Shown here: one piece after another, positions 1-5,581 of the stretch
Layout: each line of letters opens with the position of its first letter
How positions within the stretch are numbered: the stretch's first letter is position 1
From: Candidatus Coliplasma caballi
GTDB taxonomy: Bacteria > Bacillota > Clostridia > Oscillospirales > CAG-382
Assembly (NCBI GenBank): GCA_018065365.1
Contig: JAGHTH010000151.1
Coordinates: 1-9,464 of the forward strand
Length of the DNA stretch: 9,464 nt
Reading direction: 5' to 3'
Program-made: the position numbers and the translations under genes
Notes under the pieces: generated by a model
Database searches by the model: none
Seen by the model: only the letters and a program-made list of their open reading frames with translations
Told to the model about the DNA's origin: nothing

Positions 1-20
1 GATGCGATGTTTGCCACCCA

Positions 21-97
21 TGTCCGCAGACACATCATATGCGAAGCATACATCATTGGCGAAGCCAACATCATTTGCCCGTAAGGGCAAACATCAT
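21..97. repeat. Array of short hairpins with constant ACATCAT linkers, downstream of tRNA-Ser
   Basis: Four small inverted repeats follow each other: TGTC-CGCA-GACA (21-32), TATGC-GAA-GCATA (38-50), TTGGC-GAA-GCCAA (56-68) and TTTGCCC-GTAA-GGGCAAA (74-91). The stems differ in sequence but each is self-complementary. The linker ACATCAT recurs at 32-38, 50-56, 68-74 and 91-97, sharing its end bases with the stems. Constant linkers with covarying stems point to selection or copying of hairpin structure rather than of primary sequence. On the minus strand the array lies directly after the terminator of tRNA-Ser. The array may continue to the left of the window. No function is known to me. Confidence 0.75.
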
Positions 98-99
98 TC

Positions 100-140
100 A
101 AAAAAGTCCCTTTTGTCATACGACAAAAGAGACTTTTTTG
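100..140 (-). terminator. Terminator hairpin of tRNA-Ser
   Basis: Plus-strand AAAAAAGTCCCTTTTGTC pairs with GACAAAAGAGACTTTTTT around a short loop (one C/A mismatch in about 18 pairs). Read on the minus strand it starts two bases after the encoded CCA of tRNA-Ser and ends in a run of six T, so it is a good intrinsic terminator. The flanking A and T runs make it potentially active in both directions. Confidence 0.85.
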
Positions 141-141
141 T

Positions 142-232
142 TGGCGGACAGATAGGGATTCGAACCCTAGAACGGGGTTAACCGTTACACGATTTCCAGT
201 CGTGCGCCTTAGACCAACTCGGCCATCTGTCC
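142..232 (-). tRNA. tRNA-Ser (anticodon GGA), CCA encoded
   Basis: The minus strand reads a complete class II tRNA. The acceptor stem pairs GGACAGA with TCTGTCC, the discriminator base is G and CCA is encoded at 144-142. The anticodon arm ACGACT-GGA-AATCGT gives anticodon GGA, which reads UCC and UCU. A long variable arm (AACGG/CCGTT), the serine hallmark, follows, then a T arm with GGTTCGAATCC. It has its own promoter upstream and a terminator downstream. Confidence 0.97.
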
Positions 233-271
233 ACAGCTATTCTTTTTGCCGCGGAATCCCGCAACAGAGGC

Positions 272-300
272 ATTATAGCACAGATGTTCCCGCTTGTCAA
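272..300 (-). promoter_or_regulatory. Sigma-A type promoter of tRNA-Ser
   Basis: On the minus strand, TTGACA (300-295) and TATAAT (277-272) both match consensus exactly and are 17 bases apart. The -10 box lies about 40 bases upstream of the mature tRNA 5' end, which leaves a 5' leader of about 30 bases for RNase P to remove. Confidence 0.92.
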
Positions 301-393
301 CTCTTTTTTGAAAATTTTGGAGATTTTTTATTTTTTGCGCGCGGGTTGTATAACGGACGCCGGGAAAGGAGTATAATCGAATGTGGGAAAGAT

Positions 394-741
394 TTATTTT
401 TGATTTTCTTTTGCTGTATTGATAGAAGCAATCAAAATGCGGCGGATTGTCCTGCACTGACAATATAGGTCTTCCATGAGTTCTTTTTCCGTTATTTCGG
501 ATTTGACAAGCAATTCGATCCAGTATTCCGTTTCAAAGCATTCTTTCAATGCAATCTGTAATTTTGAAACAAAATCCGCCGTGCCGTGCGCGTAATTGGC
601 TTCTCGGATATTTGCGCCGATGCTCGTTGCAGAACGTTCGAATTGATTGATCAAGGAATAGTGCCCCTTGACTTTGTCGCACATCTTTAAAACTTTTACG
701 GCAAAGTCGGTAGATTCGTCAATCAGCTTGTTTTGCCCCAT
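394..741 (-). CDS. Four-helix-bundle protein, S23/IVP/Avd family
   Basis: A 115-residue protein of the four-helix-bundle family (TIGR02436/PF05635), whose members include the protein encoded in 23S rRNA intervening sequences and Avd, the accessory protein of diversity-generating retroelements. What is seen: the family signature around residues 34-48 (FERSATSIGANIREA), a mainly helical composition, and a length typical of the family. ATG at 741 is preceded by AAAGGA (minus strand of 752-757), about ten bases away. The gene stands alone here: no reverse transcriptase, variable repeat or rRNA is visible. Its leader is the hairpin array at 758-934, and no clear promoter lies between array and gene, so it may depend on transcription through the array from the tRNA-Glu side. 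No terminator is evident before the tRNA-Ser promoter. Standalone members have no settled function; nucleic-acid binding is inferred from the Avd relatives. Confidence 0.88.
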   Translation of the reverse strand: MGQNKLIDESTDFAVKVLKMCDKVKGHYSLINQFERSATSIGANIREANYAHGTADFVSKLQIALKECFETEYWIELLVKSEITEKELMEDLYCQCRTIRRILIASINTAKENQK

Positions 742-757
742 TGCTTTCTGTTCCTTT

Positions 758-934
758 GAATGAAATATTTGCCTTACGGCAAATGTGAAATAATCCTAAC
801 GGATTATGAAATATTCTCACTGCGTTCGAATGTGAAAAGAAATTCGTATTTCATATGCCGAAGGCATATTTCATATTGCGAAGCAATATTTCATACGCGA
901 AGCGTATTTCACTCGTTCGCAGAACGAATTTCAT
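758..934. repeat. Array of short hairpins with ATTTCAT/ATGAAAT linkers, inverted about its middle
   Basis: Clear hairpins are ATTTGCC-TTAC-GGCAAAT (767-784), ATAATCC-TAAC-GGATTAT (790-807), ATATGCC-GAA-GGCATAT (853-869), ATATTGC-GAA-GCAATAT (873-889), ATACGC-GAA-GCGTAT (893-907, tip overlapping the loop) and TCGTTC-GCA-GAACGA (913-927). A degenerate unit lies at 812-845. Right of about 845 the linker reads ATTTCAT or ATTTCAC (848-854, 868-874, 888-894, 906-912, 928-934). Left of about 840 it appears as the complement, TGAAAT or GTGAAAT (761-766, 785-791, 807-812). The array fills the gap between the tRNA-Glu terminator and the ribosome binding site of the four-helix-bundle gene. It has the same design as the array at 21-97 but a different linker. 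Confidence 0.8.
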
Positions 935-965
935 TGAAAGAAGCACGCTTTCGCGTGCTTCTTTC
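935..965 (-). terminator. Terminator-like hairpin after tRNA-Glu
   Basis: GAAAGAAGCACGC (937-949) pairs with GCGTGCTTCTTTC (953-965) around TTTC. On the minus strand it begins right after the encoded CCA of tRNA-Glu. The U-rich stretch is inside the 3' arm rather than after it, so termination may be incomplete and RNA could run on into the hairpin array and the four-helix-bundle gene. Confidence 0.7.
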
Positions 966-1040
966 TGGTGACCAGTAGGAGAATCGAACTCCTATCTTCG
1001 CCGTGAGAGGGCGACGTCTTAACCGTTTGACTAACCGGCC
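966..1040 (-). tRNA. tRNA-Glu (anticodon CTC), CCA encoded
   Basis: The minus strand reads a 75-base tRNA including CCA. The acceptor stem GGCCGGT pairs with ACTGGTC (two G-U pairs), the discriminator is A and CCA is at 968-966. The anticodon arm TCGCC-CTCTCAC-GGCGA gives anticodon CTC, which reads GAG. The T arm contains GGAG-TTCGATT-CTCC. A CTC tRNA-Glu is usually an accessory to the TTC isoacceptor in GC-rich Clostridia. Confidence 0.96.
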
Positions 1041-1079
1041 GGATTGCTTTTTTGTGCCGCATTCTTGCGAGCAATCCCT

Positions 1080-1108
1080 ACTATACCATAAAAAGCGGCT
1101 TTTGTCAA
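1080..1108 (-). promoter_or_regulatory. Sigma-A type promoter of tRNA-Glu
   Basis: On the minus strand TTGACA (1108-1103) and TATAGT (1085-1080) are separated by 17 bases. The -10 box is 39 bases from the tRNA 5' end, the same geometry as the tRNA-Ser promoter. The -35 lies only about 30 bases from the divergent start of the membrane protein gene. Confidence 0.9.
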
Positions 1109-1137
1109 CCCCTTTTTTGATTTTTTGAGGTGATTTT

Positions 1138-2196
1138 TTGTTTTCGGAGAAAAGCGTCGCGCGGTGGCGGGACGGATTGCTTTGCGTTTTGCTGGCTGCT
1201 CTCGCGGTTACGCTGTTTCTGAAATACCTGTTTGCGCCTCTGCTGCCGTTTCTGTTGGCGTACGCGTTTGCGTCGGTTTTGCAGCCCGTGATCCGTTTTG
1301 CCGGCGCGCGTCTGAAAGTGCCGCGGAAATTGACGGTGCTGGTCTGCGTGTTGGTGTTTGCGGGGCTGGTCGGCGGGGGAATCTGGCTGCTGGGCAGGCG
1401 GCTGTACGCGGAGGGCGTTTCGTTTGCGGGCGCGGCGGAAGAATTTCTCGGGCGGCTGCGGGACGATCCGGACTTCGCCGGGCAGGTCATCGACAAGATC
1501 GATTCGTTCGTGCCGTTTTTTGACGTCAAAAAGCCGCTGACCACGTTCGTTTCGGGATTGGACGGGAAACTTTCCTCGCTGGTTTCGGGGTTGGCGGGGC
1601 GGTTTTCGGGAACGCTTCTGCCGATGCTCGCGTCCGCGGCGGCGTTTCTGCCCGAAGCGGTCCTGTTTCTGACCGTGTTCCTGCTCGCGTCGTACTATTT
1701 CGCGGCGGATTACCCGCGCGTTCACGCCTCGCTGCGCGGGCTGCTCCCGCCGGACGCGGCGAAGAAAGTCGAAAAAATGCGCGCGTCGATCGGGAGTTCG
1801 CTCGGGAGTTTTATGCGCGCGTACGGGCTTTTGATGCTGCTGACGTTTTCGGAACTGTTTTCGGCGCTGCTGATCTTACGCTACCGTTACGCGTTTCTGA
1901 TCGCGCTCGGAACGGCGTTCATCGACATTCTGCCGGTGCTGGGGACCGGGACGGTGCTGATCCCGTGGGGTGTGATCACGCTGCTTTCGGGCGACACGGT
2001 GCGCGGGGCGGCGCTGCTTTGCGTCTATGCGGGAATGACGGTCGTGCGGCAGATCCTCGAGCCGCGCGTGGTCGGGAAATATATCGGGCTTTCGCCGCTC
2101 GCGACGCTCGCCGCCATGTACCTCGGGCTGCGGTTGTTCGGGCTGGCGGGGCTGCTCTTTTTGCCGCTTTGCGCGTTGGCGATCCGAAAGAAATGA
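1138..2196 (+). CDS. AI-2E family membrane transporter (YtvI-like)
   Basis: A 352-residue polytopic membrane protein of the AI-2E transporter family (PF01594). Hydrophobic segments appear near residues 13-29, 31-53, 64-86, 160-188, 225-247, 250-282, 288-304 and 318-348. The soluble stretch between segments three and four (about 88-158) is the usual extracytoplasmic domain. Family motifs are visible: DILPVLGTGTVLIPW (263-277) and EPRVVGKYIGLSPL (308-321). The first resembles the sporulation protein YtvI, but the subfamily cannot be settled by eye and the substrate is unknown; the family also contains Na+/H+ antiporters and export proteins. The start is TTG at 1138, supported by GAGGTG at 1127-1132 five bases upstream; no ATG alternative fits. 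I see no good promoter in the divergent gap with tRNA-Glu. Length is normal for the family. Confidence 0.92.
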   Translation: MFSEKSVARWRDGLLCVLLAALAVTLFLKYLFAPLLPFLLAYAFASVLQPVIRFAGARLKVPRKLTVLVCVLVFAGLVGGGIWLLGRRLYAEGVSFAGAAEEFLGRLRDDPDFAGQVIDKIDSFVPFFDVKKPLTTFVSGLDGKLSSLVSGLAGRFSGTLLPMLASAAAFLPEAVLFLTVFLLASYYFAADYPRVHASLRGLLPPDAAKKVEKMRASIGSSLGSFMRAYGLLMLLTFSELFSALLILRYRYAFLIALGTAFIDILPVLGTGTVLIPWGVITLLSGDTVRGAALLCVYAGMTVVRQILEPRVVGKYIGLSPLATLAAMYLGLRLFGLAGLLFLPLCALAIRKK

Positions 2197-2249
2197 ACGG
2201 TTTTGAGGCACAATGACGGTGCCTGTCAAGCGGGCGTGGCAGAATGACC

Positions 2250-2268
2250 AAAAAGGCGGGCTCTTTTT
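2250..2268 (+). terminator. Weak terminator candidate after the AI-2E gene
   Basis: AAAAAG (2250-2255) pairs with CTTTTT (2263-2268) around a seven-base G-rich loop and ends in five T. The stem is almost all A-T, so this is a poor terminator. A second AT-only hairpin (2280-2296) follows. Neither is convincing; they are the only candidates before the next promoter. Confidence 0.3.
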
Positions 2269-2298
2269 CGTGAGAAACGGAAAAAATCGTTTTTTCTA

Positions 2299-2327
2299 TT
2301 GCATTCCGCGGGAATTTGTGGTATGAT
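2299..2327 (+). promoter_or_regulatory. Promoter of the surface protein gene
   Basis: TTGCAT (2299-2304) and TATGAT (2322-2327) are spaced by 17 bases and lie about 50 bases upstream of the start codon. An inverted repeat TGGTAT-(7)-ATACCA (2319-2337) overlaps the -10 box and the likely start site and could be an operator. GGGAA-GTTT-TTCCC (2342-2355) can form a small hairpin in the leader. The ribosome binding site AAAGGAG is ten bases before ATG 2378. Confidence 0.75.
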
Positions 2328-2377
2328 AAGAATACCATAAAGGGAAGTTTTTCCCATAGAAAAGGAGCTATTCAACC

Positions 2378-4252
2378 ATGAAAAGAATTCTTGCGATTCT
2401 TCTTGCAGCTCTGATGGTTTGCTCCGTACTTGCGCTTTGCGCGGTCGCGGAAGAAACCGAGCTGGAGAACCAGGAAATCGACATTCCCAACCTTGAAAAA
2501 GCGCCTGTAATCGACGGTGAGATCAAACCCGGCGAATACGGCAAGTACCCCGTCAACTCGTTCAAACTCGGAAACGACAACCCCGGTTTCAAAATTTCCG
2601 ACTGCTACGAGCTGACCGACGATCCTAACCTGGGATTCGATTTCTACGCAGGTTGGGACAAAGACAACCTCTACCTTGCATGGAAGGTCAACACCAAATA
2701 TGACTATCGCATTCCGGAAGGTATCGCCGACGGTCATATGTATGAGTACTGCTGCGTGCAGTTCATCCTGACCCCCGGTGCTCCCGACAAGAGCAAGATC
2801 GTCTATCAGACGGCAGAGTGGTCCGGCGACTACCTCGAAATCGGCTGCTGCCTCAAAGACGACGGTCAGTCCTACAAGGTCTGCTGGTCTCAGCCGGCTG
2901 CCGCTGACGGCAAGCTGAACCTCGGCGACTGGGAATTCGCGGGCTCCCGTGAAGGCGACATCACGACTTACGAGATCCGTCTGCCCTGGAACAAGACCGG
3001 TGTCAAAGTGGTCGGTACCGACGCGAAATTCGGTCTGACCTACGCCGTCGGTGCTCAGCAGCAATTCAACGACGTCGCAATGGGCATGGTCGAGTATCAG
3101 GACGCGATCCTGTTCGGCAAACACGCTGACTCCTCTGCAATCTGCACGATGGCAGGCGGCAACGAGCAGCAGAAGGAAGTCCAGCTGGTCTTCCAAGACA
3201 GAGCGGACTGCCCCAAGGGCGAACTTCCCAAGGGACTCAAAGAGAGCATTATCATTCCTACCAAACTGAACAACGTGGTCGGCGGCGAAAAGGTCGGTCT
3301 GATCACCAAAGTCAACAACCTCGCAAGCTACGGTGTTGCCAACGCGTACTGCGTACTGCTTCGTCCCGCTGAAAAGATCAAGGACATCGAAGGTTACTAC
3401 ACCGTCGTGGAAGGTGTGATGGGCAACGGCGCCGCTCCCACCTTTACCGAAGCGTTCAAAGAAGGCGACATCATCGTCGCGGCTCATTCCGACGGATCCG
3501 CCGGCGCGGCAGGTCTGGAAGCAAGACAGGCACTCGAAGCACTGTCTGTCGGTCAGAAAGTTTACATCTTCGGTTACGGCATCAACGATCAGGGCGACCT
3601 GGGCTTCAAGTACAACAACTCCTGCGTCATCCCGATCAACGATCCCGCTGCCGAACTGTTCGGCACCTGGTACAACGACACCACCACGATCGTCTTCAAC
3701 GAAGACAAGACCGGTAAGAAGGGCGACACCGACTTTGCATACACGGTCAGCGAAGACGGCACCCTGAAGATCGACGGCAAGAAGGTCGAATGGGCAGTTG
3801 AAAACGGTACTCTGACGCTGGGCGAAGAAACCTATACGAAAGTTACCGCGGCTGATCTCTCCGAGATCAACGGTCTGATCGCGCTTGCGGAAGCAAAGGC
3901 AGAAGCAGACTACACCGCTGAAACCTACGCGGCTATGACCGAAGCGCTGAACGCAGCGAAAGAACTCGTCGCAGGCGCTCTCGATTCCCGTAACCAGCCG
4001 GAGATCGACGCGGCAGCGGAAGCGCTGAACACCGCGCTCGAAGCGCTGATCAAGAATGAACCCGAAGCAGAATCCTCTGAGGAGCCGGCGGCTTCCTCCG
4101 AAGAACCCGCTGCTGAATCTTCCGCGGAAGAATCCAAGGAAGAAGAGGGCGGTCTGTCCACCGGCGCAATCATCGGCATCGTGATCGGCGCGATCGTCGT
4201 TGTCGGCGGCGCTGCTGCAGGCATCATTCTCGGCCTGAAGAAAAAGAAATAA
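2378..4252 (+). CDS. Secreted, membrane-anchored multidomain surface protein (CBM9-like, lipocalin-like and FIVAR domains)
   Basis: 624 residues. In order: a Sec signal peptide (1-24, cleavage expected after AVA); a probable CBM9/DOMON-like beta-sandwich (about 40-260) opening with APVIDGEIKPGEY, the usual entry of that fold; a middle region (about 290-420) not firmly recognised, whose pattern EGDIIVAAHSDGS...LSVGQKVYIFGYG resembles a small beta domain of exopolysaccharide-related proteins; a lipocalin-like barrel (425-490, LFGTWYNDTTTIVFNEDKTG); a FIVAR-type helical repeat (494-559); a Ser/Glu/Pro-rich linker (561-590); and a membrane helix (596-620) ending in KKKK. There is no LPXTG motif, so anchoring is by the helix. 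CBM9 and FIVAR domains usually bind polysaccharide or cell wall, so a carbohydrate-binding envelope protein is inferred. The codons favour AAC, GAC, ATC, CTG, CGT and GAA far more than the neighbours, consistent with very high expression. It is monocistronic by its promoter and terminator. Confidence 0.85.
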   Translation: MKRILAILLAALMVCSVLALCAVAEETELENQEIDIPNLEKAPVIDGEIKPGEYGKYPVNSFKLGNDNPGFKISDCYELTDDPNLGFDFYAGWDKDNLYLAWKVNTKYDYRIPEGIADGHMYEYCCVQFILTPGAPDKSKIVYQTAEWSGDYLEIGCCLKDDGQSYKVCWSQPAAADGKLNLGDWEFAGSREGDITTYEIRLPWNKTGVKVVGTDAKFGLTYAVGAQQQFNDVAMGMVEYQDAILFGKHADSSAICTMAGGNEQQKEVQLVFQDRADCPKGELPKGLKESIIIPTKLNNVVGGEKVGLITKVNNLASYGVANAYCVLLRPAEKIKDIEGYYTVVEGVMGNGAAPTFTEAFKEGDIIVAAHSDGSAGAAGLEARQALEALSVGQKVYIFGYGINDQGDLGFKYNNSCVIPINDPAAELFGTWYNDTTTIVFNEDKTGKKGDTDFAYTVSEDGTLKIDGKKVEWAVENGTLTLGEETYTKVTAADLSEINGLIALAEAKAEADYTAETYAAMTEALNAAKELVAGALDSRNQPEIDAAAEALNTALEALIKNEPEAESSEEPAASSEEPAAESSAEESKEEEGGLSTGAIIGIVIGAIVVVGGAAAGIILGLKKKK

Positions 4253-4299
4253 ACCGTAAGCGGTTTGCTTGACGAGGGGGACCTGCGGGTCCCCCTTTT
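4251..4299 (+). terminator. Strong intrinsic terminator of the surface protein gene
   Basis: GGGGGACC (4276-4283) pairs with GGTCCCCC (4288-4295) around TGCG and is followed by TTTT. A smaller hairpin AAACCG-TAAG-CGGTTT (4251-4266) immediately precedes it, overlapping the TAA stop. The T run is short, so some read-through into the deaminase gene is possible. Confidence 0.88.
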
Positions 4300-4331
4300 G
4301 CTCAAAGTACGAAAAAGGACGGAAAGAAAGA

Positions 4332-4817
4332 ATGGAACGCAAAAGCAAGATCAACTATTATCTCGACATTGCGCAGACCGTTGCGACGCGGGCGACCTGC
4401 TTGCGCAAAAAATACGGAGCGATCATCGTTCGCGACGACGCCATTATTTCCACGGGCTACAACGGTGCGCCGCGCGGCAGAAAGAACTGCTGCGACCTCG
4501 GTTTCTGCCTGCGTCAGCAGATGAACATTCCGAGAGGCGAGCGGTATGAGCTGTGCCGTTCCGTACATTCCGAAGCAAACGCGATCATTTCGGCGCCGCG
4601 TGATCTGATGTTGGGCGCGGAGCTGTTTCTCGCCTGCATCGACGGCGAAACGGGCGAGCTGGTCGGCGGTACGACGAGCTGCCAGATGTGCAAGCGGTTG
4701 GTCATCAACGCGGGAATTGACCGCGTGATCGTCAGAGAAGACGCGGAGAACTATACCGTTTACAACGTCAAAGACTGGATCGAAAACGACGACAGTCTGG
4801 GAACGATCGGGTATTGA
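4332..4817 (+). CDS. Deoxycytidylate (dCMP) deaminase family protein, ComEB-like
   Basis: 161 residues of the zinc-dependent cytidine/deoxycytidylate deaminase family. It would convert dCMP to dUMP in the cytoplasm, feeding thymidylate synthesis. The zinc site is visible: HSE (H79, E81) in RSVHSEANAI and the Cys pair in SCQMC (C117, C120). The usual HAE triad has Ser instead of Ala; the catalytic Glu is intact, so activity is expected. The early NGAPRG (44-49) and the ending NYTVYNVKDWIENDDSL are typical of clostridial members. ATG 4332 is chosen over an in-frame upstream start at 4269 because the extra 21 residues would be encoded by the terminator, and purine-rich AAGGACGGAAAG lies just before ATG. 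No promoter was found after the terminator. It is first in a probable operon; the next gene starts 26 bases after its stop. Confidence 0.93.
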   Translation: MERKSKINYYLDIAQTVATRATCLRKKYGAIIVRDDAIISTGYNGAPRGRKNCCDLGFCLRQQMNIPRGERYELCRSVHSEANAIISAPRDLMLGAELFLACIDGETGELVGGTTSCQMCKRLVINAGIDRVIVREDAENYTVYNVKDWIENDDSLGTIGY

Positions 4818-4843
4818 CCGTTCCCCGAAGAATTAGGAAAGCC

Positions 4844-5560
4844 ATGAAGAACAAACAGACAAGAACGATCGTACTTTTGATCGTCGCCGCCTGCCTCGTC
4901 GGCGGTGCGATCGGTGCGCTGGTGTATTTCCGCGGGAGCCGCGCGCACCACGTTACCTGGGAGCAGGATCGGTTTACCGACGAAAAGACGGGGATCACTT
5001 ACACGATGTGCAATCCGCTCGCCGTGAAAGCCGTTGCGCTGGACACGGACGAGGACGGGGACTACACCGAATACGCCGCGGACAAGGAACTGATCTACTA
5101 TCAGATCCGTTTTGAAGATCCGACGGAGTTCCTTTGCGATTGGGACAAGGAGTCCGGCACGGGATACGTGTACCGCAATTCCGAATTGCCCGACATTACG
5201 ATCGAAAATTTTGAGCCGATTTCGGCGGCGATGTATAAAAACGCGGTGCTTACGCTTTGGCTGTTCGCCGACGACGAGTACCTTCCCGACGACATGAAAG
5301 GGCAGAATCCGACGCAGGACACGGCGCTGGTACGGCAGATCGCCGACGCGCTGATCCACGGGGAAGCGGTGGAGATCGCGAACGACGACATTTCGGACGA
5401 GCAGATCTACCATTTCCGGCTGTTCAGTCAGAAATACCCGGGGTTGTATTACGACGTGGCGCTGTTTGAAACGACGGACGGCACGCGGTATCTGGAAGAC
5501 ATGGCGACGTTCAAGAAGGTGCTTTGCCCGGCGGACGTGGAAGTGCGCGCGCTGGCGTGA
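4844..5560 (+). CDS. Hypothetical protein with an N-terminal membrane anchor
   Basis: 238 residues that I do not recognise. An N-terminal helix (about residues 8-29, TIVLLIVAACLVGGAIGALV) follows a short basic start, so the rest (30-238) should face outside. The exported part is acidic and rich in aromatic residues, with no catalytic motif I can name. ATG 4844 has AGGA five bases upstream. A TTG at 4814 would add ten residues but overlaps the deaminase stop and lacks a site. It shares a pattern with the following lipoprotein: YYQIRFEDPTEFLCD here and FFRIVGEAEEYLLCD there, both after a TG-x-Y-x-T segment and both followed by an LP-containing stretch, so the two are probably paralogues. This one is about 100 residues longer. 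Position between the deaminase and rimI-tsaD suggests co-transcription, not shared function. Confidence 0.8.
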   Translation: MKNKQTRTIVLLIVAACLVGGAIGALVYFRGSRAHHVTWEQDRFTDEKTGITYTMCNPLAVKAVALDTDEDGDYTEYAADKELIYYQIRFEDPTEFLCDWDKESGTGYVYRNSELPDITIENFEPISAAMYKNAVLTLWLFADDEYLPDDMKGQNPTQDTALVRQIADALIHGEAVEIANDDISDEQIYHFRLFSQKYPGLYYDVALFETTDGTRYLEDMATFKKVLCPADVEVRALA

Positions 5561-5581
5561 GGGAAAGAGAGAAGGAAAGAT

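Noticed and set aside
21..97. CRISPR array
   Set aside because: Repeated units are only 7-base linkers, the variable parts are self-complementary stems of 11-18 bases, and no cas genes are present.
344..380. Plus-strand TATAAT at 371-378 area with TTGTAT upstream as an antisense promoter over the four-helix-bundle gene
   Set aside because: The spacing is about 20 bases and the -35 is poor; a single good -10 in an AT-rich stretch is expected by chance.
394..741. Diversity-generating retroelement built around an Avd-like protein
   Set aside because: No reverse transcriptase, template repeat or variable repeat pair is visible; the protein could equally be a standalone IVP-type family member.
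2206..2224. Hairpin AGGCAC/GTGCCT just after the AI-2E gene as its terminator
   Set aside because: The stem is only six pairs and is not followed by a T run.
2372..4354. 660-codon open frame on the minus strand opposite the surface protein gene
   Set aside because: It is the complement of a gene with strong codon bias, which removes stop codons in that frame. Its translation has no domain pattern, and the plus-strand gene has signal peptide, recognisable domains, promoter and terminator.
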